This document shows, in pieces, positions 26,112-32,890 of a stretch of DNA of 64,000 bases (within the stretch, counting starts at the first letter, position 1; every line of letters starts with the position of its first letter). This DNA is from Persicitalea sp963716085 (GTDB lineage: Bacteria; Bacteroidota; Bacteroidia; Cytophagales; Spirosomataceae). The translations under genes and the position numbers were made by a program. The notes under the pieces were generated by a model that saw only the letters and a program-made list of their open reading frames with translations, ran no database searches and had not been told where the DNA came from. Where the stretch lies: the NCBI GenBank assembly GCA_963716085.1, contig OY970288.1, positions 5,518,001-5,582,000 of the forward strand, in the 5' to 3' direction.

Positions 26112-26747
26112 TCAGCTAGCCACGAAGGGGGCTTGTCGCACGTAGGTATCGTCCGATAGCTGCGCCACCAGAAACCGCGCCAGCGCCGAGGCGCTCACTG
26201 CCTCGCCGGGGCAATCTTCCAAGCTCACTTTCACATCTTCCCCAACCTCAGTCAACTGAATCCACGGTAGCCGCACCAAAGTCCAATCTGCTTGGCTGTC
26301 GACCAGCGTCTGGTATTCGGCCTGTTTGTCAGCCGTCGTTTTGGGGTAATTCGCCTTCATGTACTCGGTCCCGGCCTGAGTCGGCGCGGTCTTGTGGTCG
26401 AAGGGCGTGTCTACGTTCAGGCCCGTAAGGGAGATGTACCGGGTGACACCCCATTCCTGCATCGCCCGGAGGACATTTTCGGTCGCGAGACTGAAAATGG
26501 GCTCTTCTCCGGCACGGAAGCCTACCGCGCTGATGATTGCTTCGCAGCCTTCGGTCAGCGTTCGCACGGCTTCGTAATCGCGGGCATCGCCCGATACGAC
26601 TTCAATGAGCGGATTGTCGACTTGGAAATTTTCGGGATTTCGGAGGAGGAGTCTGAGGGAAAATTCCTGACGAAGTAATTCCTCGACCAAGTACTTTCCA
26701 GATTTTCCGGTACCGCCGATCAGGGCGATTTTGGGTTTTCTATTCAT
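26112..26747 (-). CDS. NAD(P)-binding Rossmann protein (NmrA/SDR-like)
   Basis: A 211-residue atypical short-chain dehydrogenase. The N-terminal dinucleotide motif is IALIGGTGKSGKYLVEELL, followed by LRLLLRNPENF (the basic residues suggest NADP), GDARDYEAVRTL, and AIISAVGF. No clear YxxxK pair; the later YISLTGLNVDTPF and TLVRLPWIQLTE match NAD(P)H-binding proteins of the NmrA group. Function is likely oxidoreductase or redox sensor; no substrate clue. Convergent with the gene at 25379; no partner in operon. Confidence 0.8.
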   Translation of the reverse strand: MNRKPKIALIGGTGKSGKYLVEELLRQEFSLRLLLRNPENFQVDNPLIEVVSGDARDYEAVRTLTEGCEAIISAVGFRAGEEPIFSLATENVLRAMQEWGVTRYISLTGLNVDTPFDHKTAPTQAGTEYMKANYPKTTADKQAEYQTLVDSQADWTLVRLPWIQLTEVGEDVKVSLEDCPGEAVSASALARFLVAQLSDDTYVRQAPFVAS

Positions 26748-26920
26748 GATGTTTCGTTGATAAATATTGACAAAATAAAACGTGGCCCGACCTGACTCAA
26801 TCGGCAGGCTGGGAGATTACGGTAGGGCAGAGCGCCCCGACAGGAGACTGTCGACGGTAATCTCGGATCAATATGTATCAGCAGAATAGAATAGCACGAA
26901 GATAGGGAAACTTTTCCGAC
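26748..26920. other. Spacer without a gene
   Basis: No gene is seen between the NmrA-like gene and corA. The proximal part near 26760 is AT-rich and probably holds the promoter of the NmrA-like gene. Confidence 0.4.
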
Positions 26921-27865
26921 TCAAATCCAGCGCTTGCGCCGGAAGTACAGCATCATCCCGAGCGAGGAAAGAATCATCAGCGCCAGCGACGCCCAAAAAC
27001 CCCACGACCAGCCCGAGGTGGGCAGCGACACGAAGTTCATCCCGAAGATGCCCGCGACGAGCGTGGGCGGCATGAATATGATCGTCACAACGGTGAAAAT
27101 CTTGATAACCTGACTCTGTTCCAGGTTAATGAGGCCCATGAAGGTGTTCTGCAAATATTCCAGACGCTCGAAGTTGAAGGTCGTGTATTCCAGTAGCGAG
27201 CTGATGTCTTTCAGGATAATGCGCAGGTGTTCCTTGCGGTCTTCGGGAAAATACTGGCTGCGCAGAATGCCCGAAAGAACGCGCTGCTTGTCGATGGAGG
27301 TCTCGCGCAGCATCATCGTGGTTTCCTGCAACGAACTGATGCGAATGAGTACTTCCTGCTCCGCCTTCTGCTCGCGAATAAGGTCTTTGCTGATGGACGA
27401 AATGTCGCGGGAGATGGCTTCCAGCGAGTCGGCATCGGCCTCGATGCGGGTTTCGAGCAGCATGAGCATAAAGTCCACGCCCGTTTGGAAGGTATCAGGG
27501 CTGACCTTCATTTTCTTGACCGTGTCGGCGAAGGTCTTGGAATCGCCCCGGCGGTAGGTGAAAAGCACGCTTCCCCGCAAAATAAAGGATACGGGATAAG
27601 TCTGGTAGCCTTTGGTATTGATTTGCAAGAAGTTGGAGTTGGCATTGATCGTGTCGTGCTGCTCGAAAAAACGGGCGCTGCTCTCAATTTCCACAATTTC
27701 CTGCGGGGTCTGGAAGTCGATGTCGCACTTGGTTTCCACCCATTCCTCCTCCTCCTGCGAGGGCGACTGCAAGTCCACCCAAAGCAGGTTCTCGATTTTG
27801 CCTAGCTCCCGAACATCGGTCTCACGCTTGATGAGGCGGCCTTCTTTGTAAAAAATGCGAACCAT
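26921..27865 (-). CDS. corA: CorA-type magnesium transporter
   Basis: A 314-residue CorA protein. The N-terminal cytoplasmic part is alpha/beta then long helices; the C-terminus has two TM helices (IFTVVTIIFMPPTLVAGIFG and WGFWASLALMILSSLGMMLYF) with the invariant GMN between them (GIFGMNFVSLP). FMGLINLEQSQVIKIFTVV is also typical. It forms pentamers that import Mg2+ (sometimes Co2+). Start is the ATG at 27865. A minus-strand TACCTTTG -7 element is at 27931-27938, and a short repeat (27871-27903) sits between it and the gene. Confidence 0.95.
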   Translation of the reverse strand: MVRIFYKEGRLIKRETDVRELGKIENLLWVDLQSPSQEEEEWVETKCDIDFQTPQEIVEIESSARFFEQHDTINANSNFLQINTKGYQTYPVSFILRGSVLFTYRRGDSKTFADTVKKMKVSPDTFQTGVDFMLMLLETRIEADADSLEAISRDISSISKDLIREQKAEQEVLIRISSLQETTMMLRETSIDKQRVLSGILRSQYFPEDRKEHLRIILKDISSLLEYTTFNFERLEYLQNTFMGLINLEQSQVIKIFTVVTIIFMPPTLVAGIFGMNFVSLPTSGWSWGFWASLALMILSSLGMMLYFRRKRWI

Positions 27866-27870
27866 GTCTG

Positions 27871-27903
27871 GGCTATTGGCTGTCGGCTGTCGGCGATCAG
27901 CCC
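27871..27903. repeat. CCGACAGCC repeat upstream of corA
   Basis: GGCTATTGGC then TGTCGGCTGTCGGCGATCAGCCC. On the other strand it reads CGCCGACAGCCGACAGCC followed by AATAGCC. The same words occur at 43291-43315 and 13564-13613. It lies in the corA 5' leader region. Confidence 0.5.
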
Positions 27904-28042
27904 TTTCGGAAAATTAGAAATAATCTTATCCAAAGGTAAAAAGAAATGCCCATAGCGGCGGCAGGGCGGCTCTCAATCCTTAAAAGCAGACCCTGGGCGG
28001 GCTTTTCGGGCAAAACTATACCGTTTATAGCGGCGGAATAAC

Positions 28043-28050
28043 TAATTTTG
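28043..28050 (+). promoter_or_regulatory. Possible -7 promoter element of the Wzi-like gene
   Basis: TAATTTTG matches TAnnTTTG about 85 bases before the chosen start codon. No clear TTG at the right spacing upstream, so this is tentative. Confidence 0.4.
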
Positions 28051-28134
28051 ACACTTTTAAAATCTCTGTGAGATTATTTGGCACCTTTTGTGTGCGTCTT
28101 TCCTGTTCAGAAGACCACGCATCCATCCGCGCTT

Positions 28135-29865
28135 ATGAACCTAGTTACCCGAAAAGTACTGCTGTGTTTTGTGATTTTGCTGTGGGGAGTTTCGTACGGT
28201 TTCGGGCAAAGTGTATTTATTCCGCTCAATGACGACTATTATCACCTGATCGACCGCCTCGAGATCAAGCGGGGTAAATTCTCGGAAGGCTTTCATTCCA
28301 ACGTAAAGCCCTTCGAGCGCAAAGCTGTGGTAGCTTTGACGGACAGCATCCTTAGGGAAGGAAGCACCAACCTTACCAAAGTGGACCGCGCCACGATCGA
28401 CTACCTGCGGGAAGATAGCTGGGAATGGCTGACCGCCCAACCCGTGCCGGACTCCAGCCTGGCCGTGGCTTCCCGCCTGGGATCCATTGCTATGCCAGCT
28501 CAGGAGAAACAGCGCAAATTTTTCAACCATCCCGCCGACCTATTCAGCATTCACAACGAAGACCTGGATCTGCACGTAAACTTCGCCAGCGACAACTACA
28601 TTGGGCGCGAAAGTGCTACCACCAAGAACTTGTGGTACACCGCCCGGGGCGTGGAAGTGCGGGGAATGATCAACCAGAAGCTGGGTTTTTACACTTTCGT
28701 GGCCGACAATCAGGGCGTTTTTCCGCGCTATGTCCGCGACTACATAGGGCAGTACAACACGCCGGGTGAAGGGCTGAGCAAGCCCGTTGGCGGTCGGGGG
28801 CTCGATTTCCTGTCGGCGCGGGGCTACATCACTTTCCGACCCCTCAAGAGCATCAACGTGCAGTTCGGGCATGACCGCAACGTCATGGGCAGCGGCTACC
28901 GCTCCATGTTGCTATCCGACATAAGCAACCCCTACCTTTTTCTGAAAATCAATACGCAGTTGGGCAAGTTCCAGTACACCAATCTCTGGACGAGCATGAT
29001 TAACTTCCAGACGCCCGACGGCAAACGGAGCCGATTAAAGAAAAAAAAGTACACGGCCATGCATCACCTGAGCCTCAATCTATCCGAGCGCTTCAATGTC
29101 GGGATTTTCGAGGCCATCGTATTTGGCTCCGATACCATGGAAGTCGGTTTCGACCCCAATTACCTCAACCCTATCATATTTTACCGCTTCGTGGAATCCT
29201 ATCTGGGTAGTCAGGACAACGCCCTGCTGGGGGCCGACTTCCGCTGGCTCGTGGCCAAAAGATTTTCCGTGTACGGTCAGTTCATGATGGACGAATTTCT
29301 GACTAAATTTTACTTTAACGACCAGGGTTCCTGGACCAAGAAGTACGGAGCGCAACTGGGAGCTAAGTACGTCGATGCCTTTGGGGTGCCCAACTTCGAC
29401 CTCCAGGCCGAGTACAACATGGCCCGGCCCTATACCTACACGCACCGCGATGGCGCGCGCAACTATACGCACTGGCGGCAGTCGCTGGCACATCCGCTGG
29501 GGGCCAATTTCACGGAGTTTCTGGGCATTGTCCGCTACAAGCCCATCCCCCGCCTAACGACCTATGCCACAATGATGTGGACCCATAAGGGCGTCGACTA
29601 TGACGGAAACAACTGGGGAGGCAACATTCTGCTGGACTACAACACCCGCGTGGACGACTTCGGAAACTACCTGACGCAGGGTACGCCACTGTTCACCCGC
29701 ATGACTGACATTCGGGTGTCCTACATGCTGACGCACAATTTGTTCCTGGATGGAAGGCTCATGTGGCGGCGCGAGGAGACGCCGAAGTACACGATTACCC
29801 GCAAAACGCGCCTGAACACGATTGCGCTGCGGTACAACATTCCCTACCGCCAGCAGACTTTCTAG
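28135..29865 (+). CDS. Capsule assembly Wzi-family outer-membrane protein
   Basis: About 576 residues from the chosen ATG at 28135, which starts a good signal peptide (RKVLLCFVILLWGVSYGFG). An earlier in-frame ATG at 28078 would place the signal peptide 19 residues inside, so it is rejected. The rest is a large beta-barrel: many aromatic strands (WYTARGVEVRG, YTNLWTSMINFQ, HHLSLNLSERFNVGIFEAIVFG, RFSVYGQFMMDEF, YTYTHRDGARNYTHW). The IGRES..NLW and GFDPNYLNPIIFYRFVES blocks recall Bacteroidota Wzi-like proteins that help attach or assemble surface polysaccharide. Convergent with a DUF1080 lipoprotein. Confidence 0.72.
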   Translation: MNLVTRKVLLCFVILLWGVSYGFGQSVFIPLNDDYYHLIDRLEIKRGKFSEGFHSNVKPFERKAVVALTDSILREGSTNLTKVDRATIDYLREDSWEWLTAQPVPDSSLAVASRLGSIAMPAQEKQRKFFNHPADLFSIHNEDLDLHVNFASDNYIGRESATTKNLWYTARGVEVRGMINQKLGFYTFVADNQGVFPRYVRDYIGQYNTPGEGLSKPVGGRGLDFLSARGYITFRPLKSINVQFGHDRNVMGSGYRSMLLSDISNPYLFLKINTQLGKFQYTNLWTSMINFQTPDGKRSRLKKKKYTAMHHLSLNLSERFNVGIFEAIVFGSDTMEVGFDPNYLNPIIFYRFVESYLGSQDNALLGADFRWLVAKRFSVYGQFMMDEFLTKFYFNDQGSWTKKYGAQLGAKYVDAFGVPNFDLQAEYNMARPYTYTHRDGARNYTHWRQSLAHPLGANFTEFLGIVRYKPIPRLTTYATMMWTHKGVDYDGNNWGGNILLDYNTRVDDFGNYLTQGTPLFTRMTDIRVSYMLTHNLFLDGRLMWRREETPKYTITRKTRLNTIALRYNIPYRQQTF

Positions 29866-29877
29866 AAACTTTGTGGC

Positions 29878-30558
29878 TTATCTTGAAAGATCCAGCACCC
29901 GGATATTTCTGAGTCGCAATGCATCACCGTGGCCCAGAAATCCGATGTGGCCTGACGTTCGGTCGAGGCCGGGGTGTTCCTTGTGGTCAGCGGTGCCATT
30001 TTTGCTGGCCTCGGCCAGGTCGCCGTCCAGGATAACCGTGCCGTTAAGGGTCACTTTTATCTTAGAGCCTTTCACTGCTACTTCCTGGGAATTCCACTCG
30101 CCCACGGGCTTGAGGTGGCCGCGCTTAGCGGGAATCACGCCGTAGGCCGAGCCGTGGTACTGGTATTCTTTCAAATCTTTGTATTTGTCCGCATCGTTGT
30201 CCAGAATCTGGATTTCGGTACCGACATAAGCCGCGTCACCTTCCAGCGGCGTACGAATACCCAAGCCATTGTTGGCTCCCGGAGTCAGTTGAAACTCGAA
30301 GCGAAACACAAAGTCGCTGTACTCGTCTTTGGTGTAAAGATTCCCGCTACCGCCACGCTTGGGGTCGACGACCAGGTCGCGGCCGTCGATGTAGTAGTCG
30401 GTTTTGTTGCCAACCCACTGGTTCAGGTCGCTACCGTCGAAGAGGGTTTGGTAGCCCGCACGCGCTTCGGCTGAGGCGGTGCCGATTTGGCTGGTTTTCG
30501 CGCAGGCCATTATCAAGAGTAAGCCGAGAATTGGAAGGTAAAAATTTACTTTTTTCAT
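29878..30558 (-). CDS. DUF1080 (3-keto-disaccharide hydrolase-like) lipoprotein
   Basis: About 226 residues from the ATG at 30558, which gives a clean lipoprotein signal (KVNFYLPILGLLLIMAC). The longer frame start at 30597 would bury it. One DUF1080 domain: GYQTLFDGSDLNQWVGNKTDYY, GNLYTKDEYSDFVFRFEF, GANNGLGIRTPLEGDA, EIQILDND, GEWNSQEVAVKG and HIGFLGHGDALRLRNI. It resembles the secreted protein at 24-728 but is longer in the EIQILDND region and shows the canonical form. Predicted to act on extracellular keto-sugars. Divergent from sdaA. Confidence 0.9.
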   Translation of the reverse strand: MKKVNFYLPILGLLLIMACAKTSQIGTASAEARAGYQTLFDGSDLNQWVGNKTDYYIDGRDLVVDPKRGGSGNLYTKDEYSDFVFRFEFQLTPGANNGLGIRTPLEGDAAYVGTEIQILDNDADKYKDLKEYQYHGSAYGVIPAKRGHLKPVGEWNSQEVAVKGSKIKVTLNGTVILDGDLAEASKNGTADHKEHPGLDRTSGHIGFLGHGDALRLRNIRVLDLSR

Positions 30559-30657
30559 TTTCAAAATGACTAAGAATAAAAATTTTGATAGTGTCACTGT
30601 TCGGAAAATGTACGTTTCCTGTTTTCATTCTGTAAGTCCGAACGTCTCAAAAAATAC

Positions 30658-30684
30658 TTGCTCCGCTTATTCCCGCTACCTTTG
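30658..30684 (+). promoter_or_regulatory. Promoter of sdaA, possibly giving a leaderless mRNA
   Basis: TTG at 30658-30660, 16-base spacer, TACCTTTG at 30677-30684. The -7 element ends 3 bases before the ATG of sdaA, so transcription would start at or very near the start codon. Confidence 0.5.
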
Positions 30685-30687
30685 GTC

Positions 30688-32115
30688 ATGAAAGAAGAAC
30701 GCATTTCGGTTTTTGACATTTTCAAAATCGGTATCGGCCCGTCGAGTTCGCATACGCTGGGGCCGTGGCGAGCGTCGCAGCTATTTTTGGCGGTGCTGGA
30801 AAAAAGCCCGGGCTGGGAGAACTTGCAGACCGTTCAGGTTCATTTGTACGGCTCCCTGGCTAAAACCGGCAAGGGCCACGGCACCGACCTCGCCGTGATT
30901 CTCGGCTTGGCGGGCCACGACCCCATCACGATCGTCGCGGCTAATATTGACCTAATTTTAGCCGACATTTCGGCCAGCCAAATCATCACCCTGCCCGATG
31001 ATCGTGACATTCCCTTTCATCCCAAAGCCGATATCGTTTTTCACCGCGACGAATCGCTGCCGTTTCACCCCAACGGCCTGACCTTCGTCGCCAATGCCGG
31101 GACGCCCGGCGAAATACGCGAGACCTACTACTCCATCGGAGGCGGCTTTGTGACGCAGGAGGACTTTGAGGAAAATGTGAGTCAGGAAATGGCGCAACTT
31201 CCCTACCCCATCGACACCGCCGCCGACCTGCTGCGTTGGTGCGATACCAGCGGGCTAGCCATTTGGGAAGCGGTGCTGGAAAACGAGAAAGTTTGGCGCG
31301 ACGAGGAAGATGTCCGCGCCGGACTGATGAATATCTGGGCAGTGATGCAGGAAAGCATCTTCGCGGGTTGCCGCACGGCGGGCTACTTGCCCGGCGGCTT
31401 GAATGTGAAGCGCCGCGCGGCGGCTTTGCACCAAAAGCTCTTGCCGGAAAACGATTACGCCGACTACGCCGAGTGGCTCGAACTTGTCCGGGCGGGTGGC
31501 AACAGCTTCAACTACACTTTGGATTGGGTGAGTTGCTTTGCTTTGGCGGTCAACGAGCAGAACGCCTCGTTCAGCCGCGTAGTCACGGCCCCCACCAACG
31601 GCTCGGCGGGCGTTATCCCGGCGGTAATTCAGTATTTTCTGGCTTTCTGCAACGGTACCGACGAAGAGGTGTTCCGCTTTTTGCTCACGGCGGGCGAAAT
31701 CGGCAGTATTTTTAAGAAAGGTGCGACGCTCTCGGCGGCGATGGGCGGTTGCCAGGCCGAAATCGGCGTGTCGGCGGCGATGGCGGCTGCCGGACTCACG
31801 GAAGTATCGGGCGGCACGGCGGCGCAGTGCCTGATGGCCGCCGAAATCGCGATGGAGCATCACCTTGGCCTCACCTGCGACCCCGTGGGTGGCCTGGTAC
31901 AAATTCCCTGCATCGAGCGCAACACCATGGGGGCCATCAAGGCCATTACCGCCTCGCAACTCGCCCTGCGCAGCGAACCCGAAAACGCCAAAGTCTCCCT
32001 CGACGACGTGGTATCCACGATGTGGGAAACGGCTCTGAATATGAATGACCGCTACAAGGAGACCTCCGAAGGCGGGCTGGCGCTGCGCATTCCGATTAGT
32101 TTGAGCGAGTGCTGA
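30688..32115 (+). CDS. sdaA: L-serine ammonia-lyase (serine dehydratase)
   Basis: About 475 residues from the ATG at 30688; this start gives the family N-terminus KEERISVFDIFKIGIGPSSSHTLGP. A single-chain Fe-S L-serine deaminase (serine to pyruvate plus ammonia). The beta-subunit-like domain runs to about residue 160, the alpha-like domain follows. Cys residues expected to hold the [4Fe-4S] cluster are seen in SWMGGCQAEIG-like context (MGGCQAEIGVS), GLTCDPVGGLVQIPCIERN. Conserved VTAPTNGSAGVIPA is also present. Single gene with a close upstream promoter; next is the convergent mazF. Confidence 0.93.
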   Translation: MKEERISVFDIFKIGIGPSSSHTLGPWRASQLFLAVLEKSPGWENLQTVQVHLYGSLAKTGKGHGTDLAVILGLAGHDPITIVAANIDLILADISASQIITLPDDRDIPFHPKADIVFHRDESLPFHPNGLTFVANAGTPGEIRETYYSIGGGFVTQEDFEENVSQEMAQLPYPIDTAADLLRWCDTSGLAIWEAVLENEKVWRDEEDVRAGLMNIWAVMQESIFAGCRTAGYLPGGLNVKRRAAALHQKLLPENDYADYAEWLELVRAGGNSFNYTLDWVSCFALAVNEQNASFSRVVTAPTNGSAGVIPAVIQYFLAFCNGTDEEVFRFLLTAGEIGSIFKKGATLSAAMGGCQAEIGVSAAMAAAGLTEVSGGTAAQCLMAAEIAMEHHLGLTCDPVGGLVQIPCIERNTMGAIKAITASQLALRSEPENAKVSLDDVVSTMWETALNMNDRYKETSEGGLALRIPISLSEC

Positions 32116-32204
32116 ATTCGTACCATCACTCTACCGGGAATTTAATGATAATGTCACGCCCTTTTTAAAAGAATTGCAAGTTCAGGTACAATTAAGAAAT
32201 GCTG

Positions 32205-32528
32205 TCAATCGACAAATACTTGTCTTAAAACCTCCTTACAATTCTTGATTTCCTTTTTGTCAAGCTTACCAAATACTCTTATTATTCGGCTTTTATCGAC
32301 TGTCCTTATTTGATCAATTGCCACCATGCCTGGTGTGCTGTTATGCTTTATCAAAATCCGGGAGGGATACACTTTTATACTGGTGGTCATGGGAGCGATC
32401 ACGATTGTGTTCAAATTCCGGTTCATCTCATTGGGTGAGACGATAACGCAAGGGCGAGTTTTTCTGATTTCACTGCCAATAGTCGGATCGAGATTTACCA
32501 AGACAACGCTGTACTGTTTCAATTCCAT
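32205..32528 (-). CDS. mazF: MazF/PemK-family toxin endoribonuclease
   Basis: A 107-residue MazF-fold protein: QYSVVLVNLDPTIGSEIRKTRPCVIVSPNEMN, TIVIAPMTTSIKVYPSRI, GMVAIDQIRTVDKSRII. The Arg in KTRPC and the Thr in PMTT match the RNase active site. Such toxins cut single-stranded RNA at short motifs. Its start overlaps the upstream antitoxin gene by 10 bases, the standard antitoxin-first toxin-second order. The locus is AT-rich against the surrounding genes and is flanked by unrelated core genes, a sign of horizontal arrival. Confidence 0.92.
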   Translation of the reverse strand: MELKQYSVVLVNLDPTIGSEIRKTRPCVIVSPNEMNRNLNTIVIAPMTTSIKVYPSRILIKHNSTPGMVAIDQIRTVDKSRIIRVFGKLDKKEIKNCKEVLRQVFVD

Positions 32529-32764
32529 TCATCGAAATTTTCGTCTTCAAAAACACCGTCAATAAGAAGCCGATCGTCGCCATTCGCGTGCATTTCTTTG
32601 AAAGCAGCATCCCAACCCTGTCTAGGCTGATCGATTGGCCTCATAATGATTTGCTCTTCTTCAAGGATCAACTCTACTCGATCCTTTATTTTATATTTTT
32701 CCAAAAGTGTCTTACTAAGTCTGAGACCTTTTGAATTCCCTATTTTAACGATCTGGGCTTCCAT
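32519..32764 (-). CDS. mazE: MazE/AbrB-type antitoxin
   Basis: An 81-residue protein. The N-terminal half is an AbrB/SpoVT swapped-hairpin DNA-binding domain (AQIVKIGNSKGLRLSKTLLEKYKI, RVELILEEEQIIMRP). The acidic C-terminal tail (LIDGVFEDENFDEWN) is the part that would wrap and neutralise MazF. It should repress its own operon together with the toxin. The start codon lies inside the left arm of a very long perfect palindrome, the presumed operator. Confidence 0.92.
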   Translation of the reverse strand: MEAQIVKIGNSKGLRLSKTLLEKYKIKDRVELILEEEQIIMRPIDQPRQGWDAAFKEMHANGDDRLLIDGVFEDENFDEWN

Positions 32765-32811
32765 AGTTCTTATTTTTGTAATTACGTTGTAATTACAAAA
32801 ATAAGAACTAT
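32763..32811. promoter_or_regulatory. Perfect 23-bp-arm palindrome, mazEF operator
   Basis: Left arm 32763-32785, spacer GTT 32786-32788, right arm 32789-32811; the arms are perfect reverse complements over all 23 bases. It covers the mazE start codon. Each arm contains TATTTTTG, a match to the -7 element, so on the minus strand one copy could drive mazE. AT-rich. An AbrB/MazE dimer usually binds such inverted sites. In the mRNA it could fold over the mazE ribosome entry region. Confidence 0.85.
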
Positions 32812-32890
32812 TTCAATAAAAGCTATTTTATTGGTTGGTGCACGTTATGCGAACACGTAGGTCTGCCTGTCCGACCCACTCCATGTGACA
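32812..32890. other. Short spacer between mazEF operator and the oxidoreductase stop
   Basis: No gene. Contains GCGAACACGTAGGTCTGCC, which resembles GCGAACCTATGTGTTCGCC in the repeat element at 47485. Confidence 0.35.
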
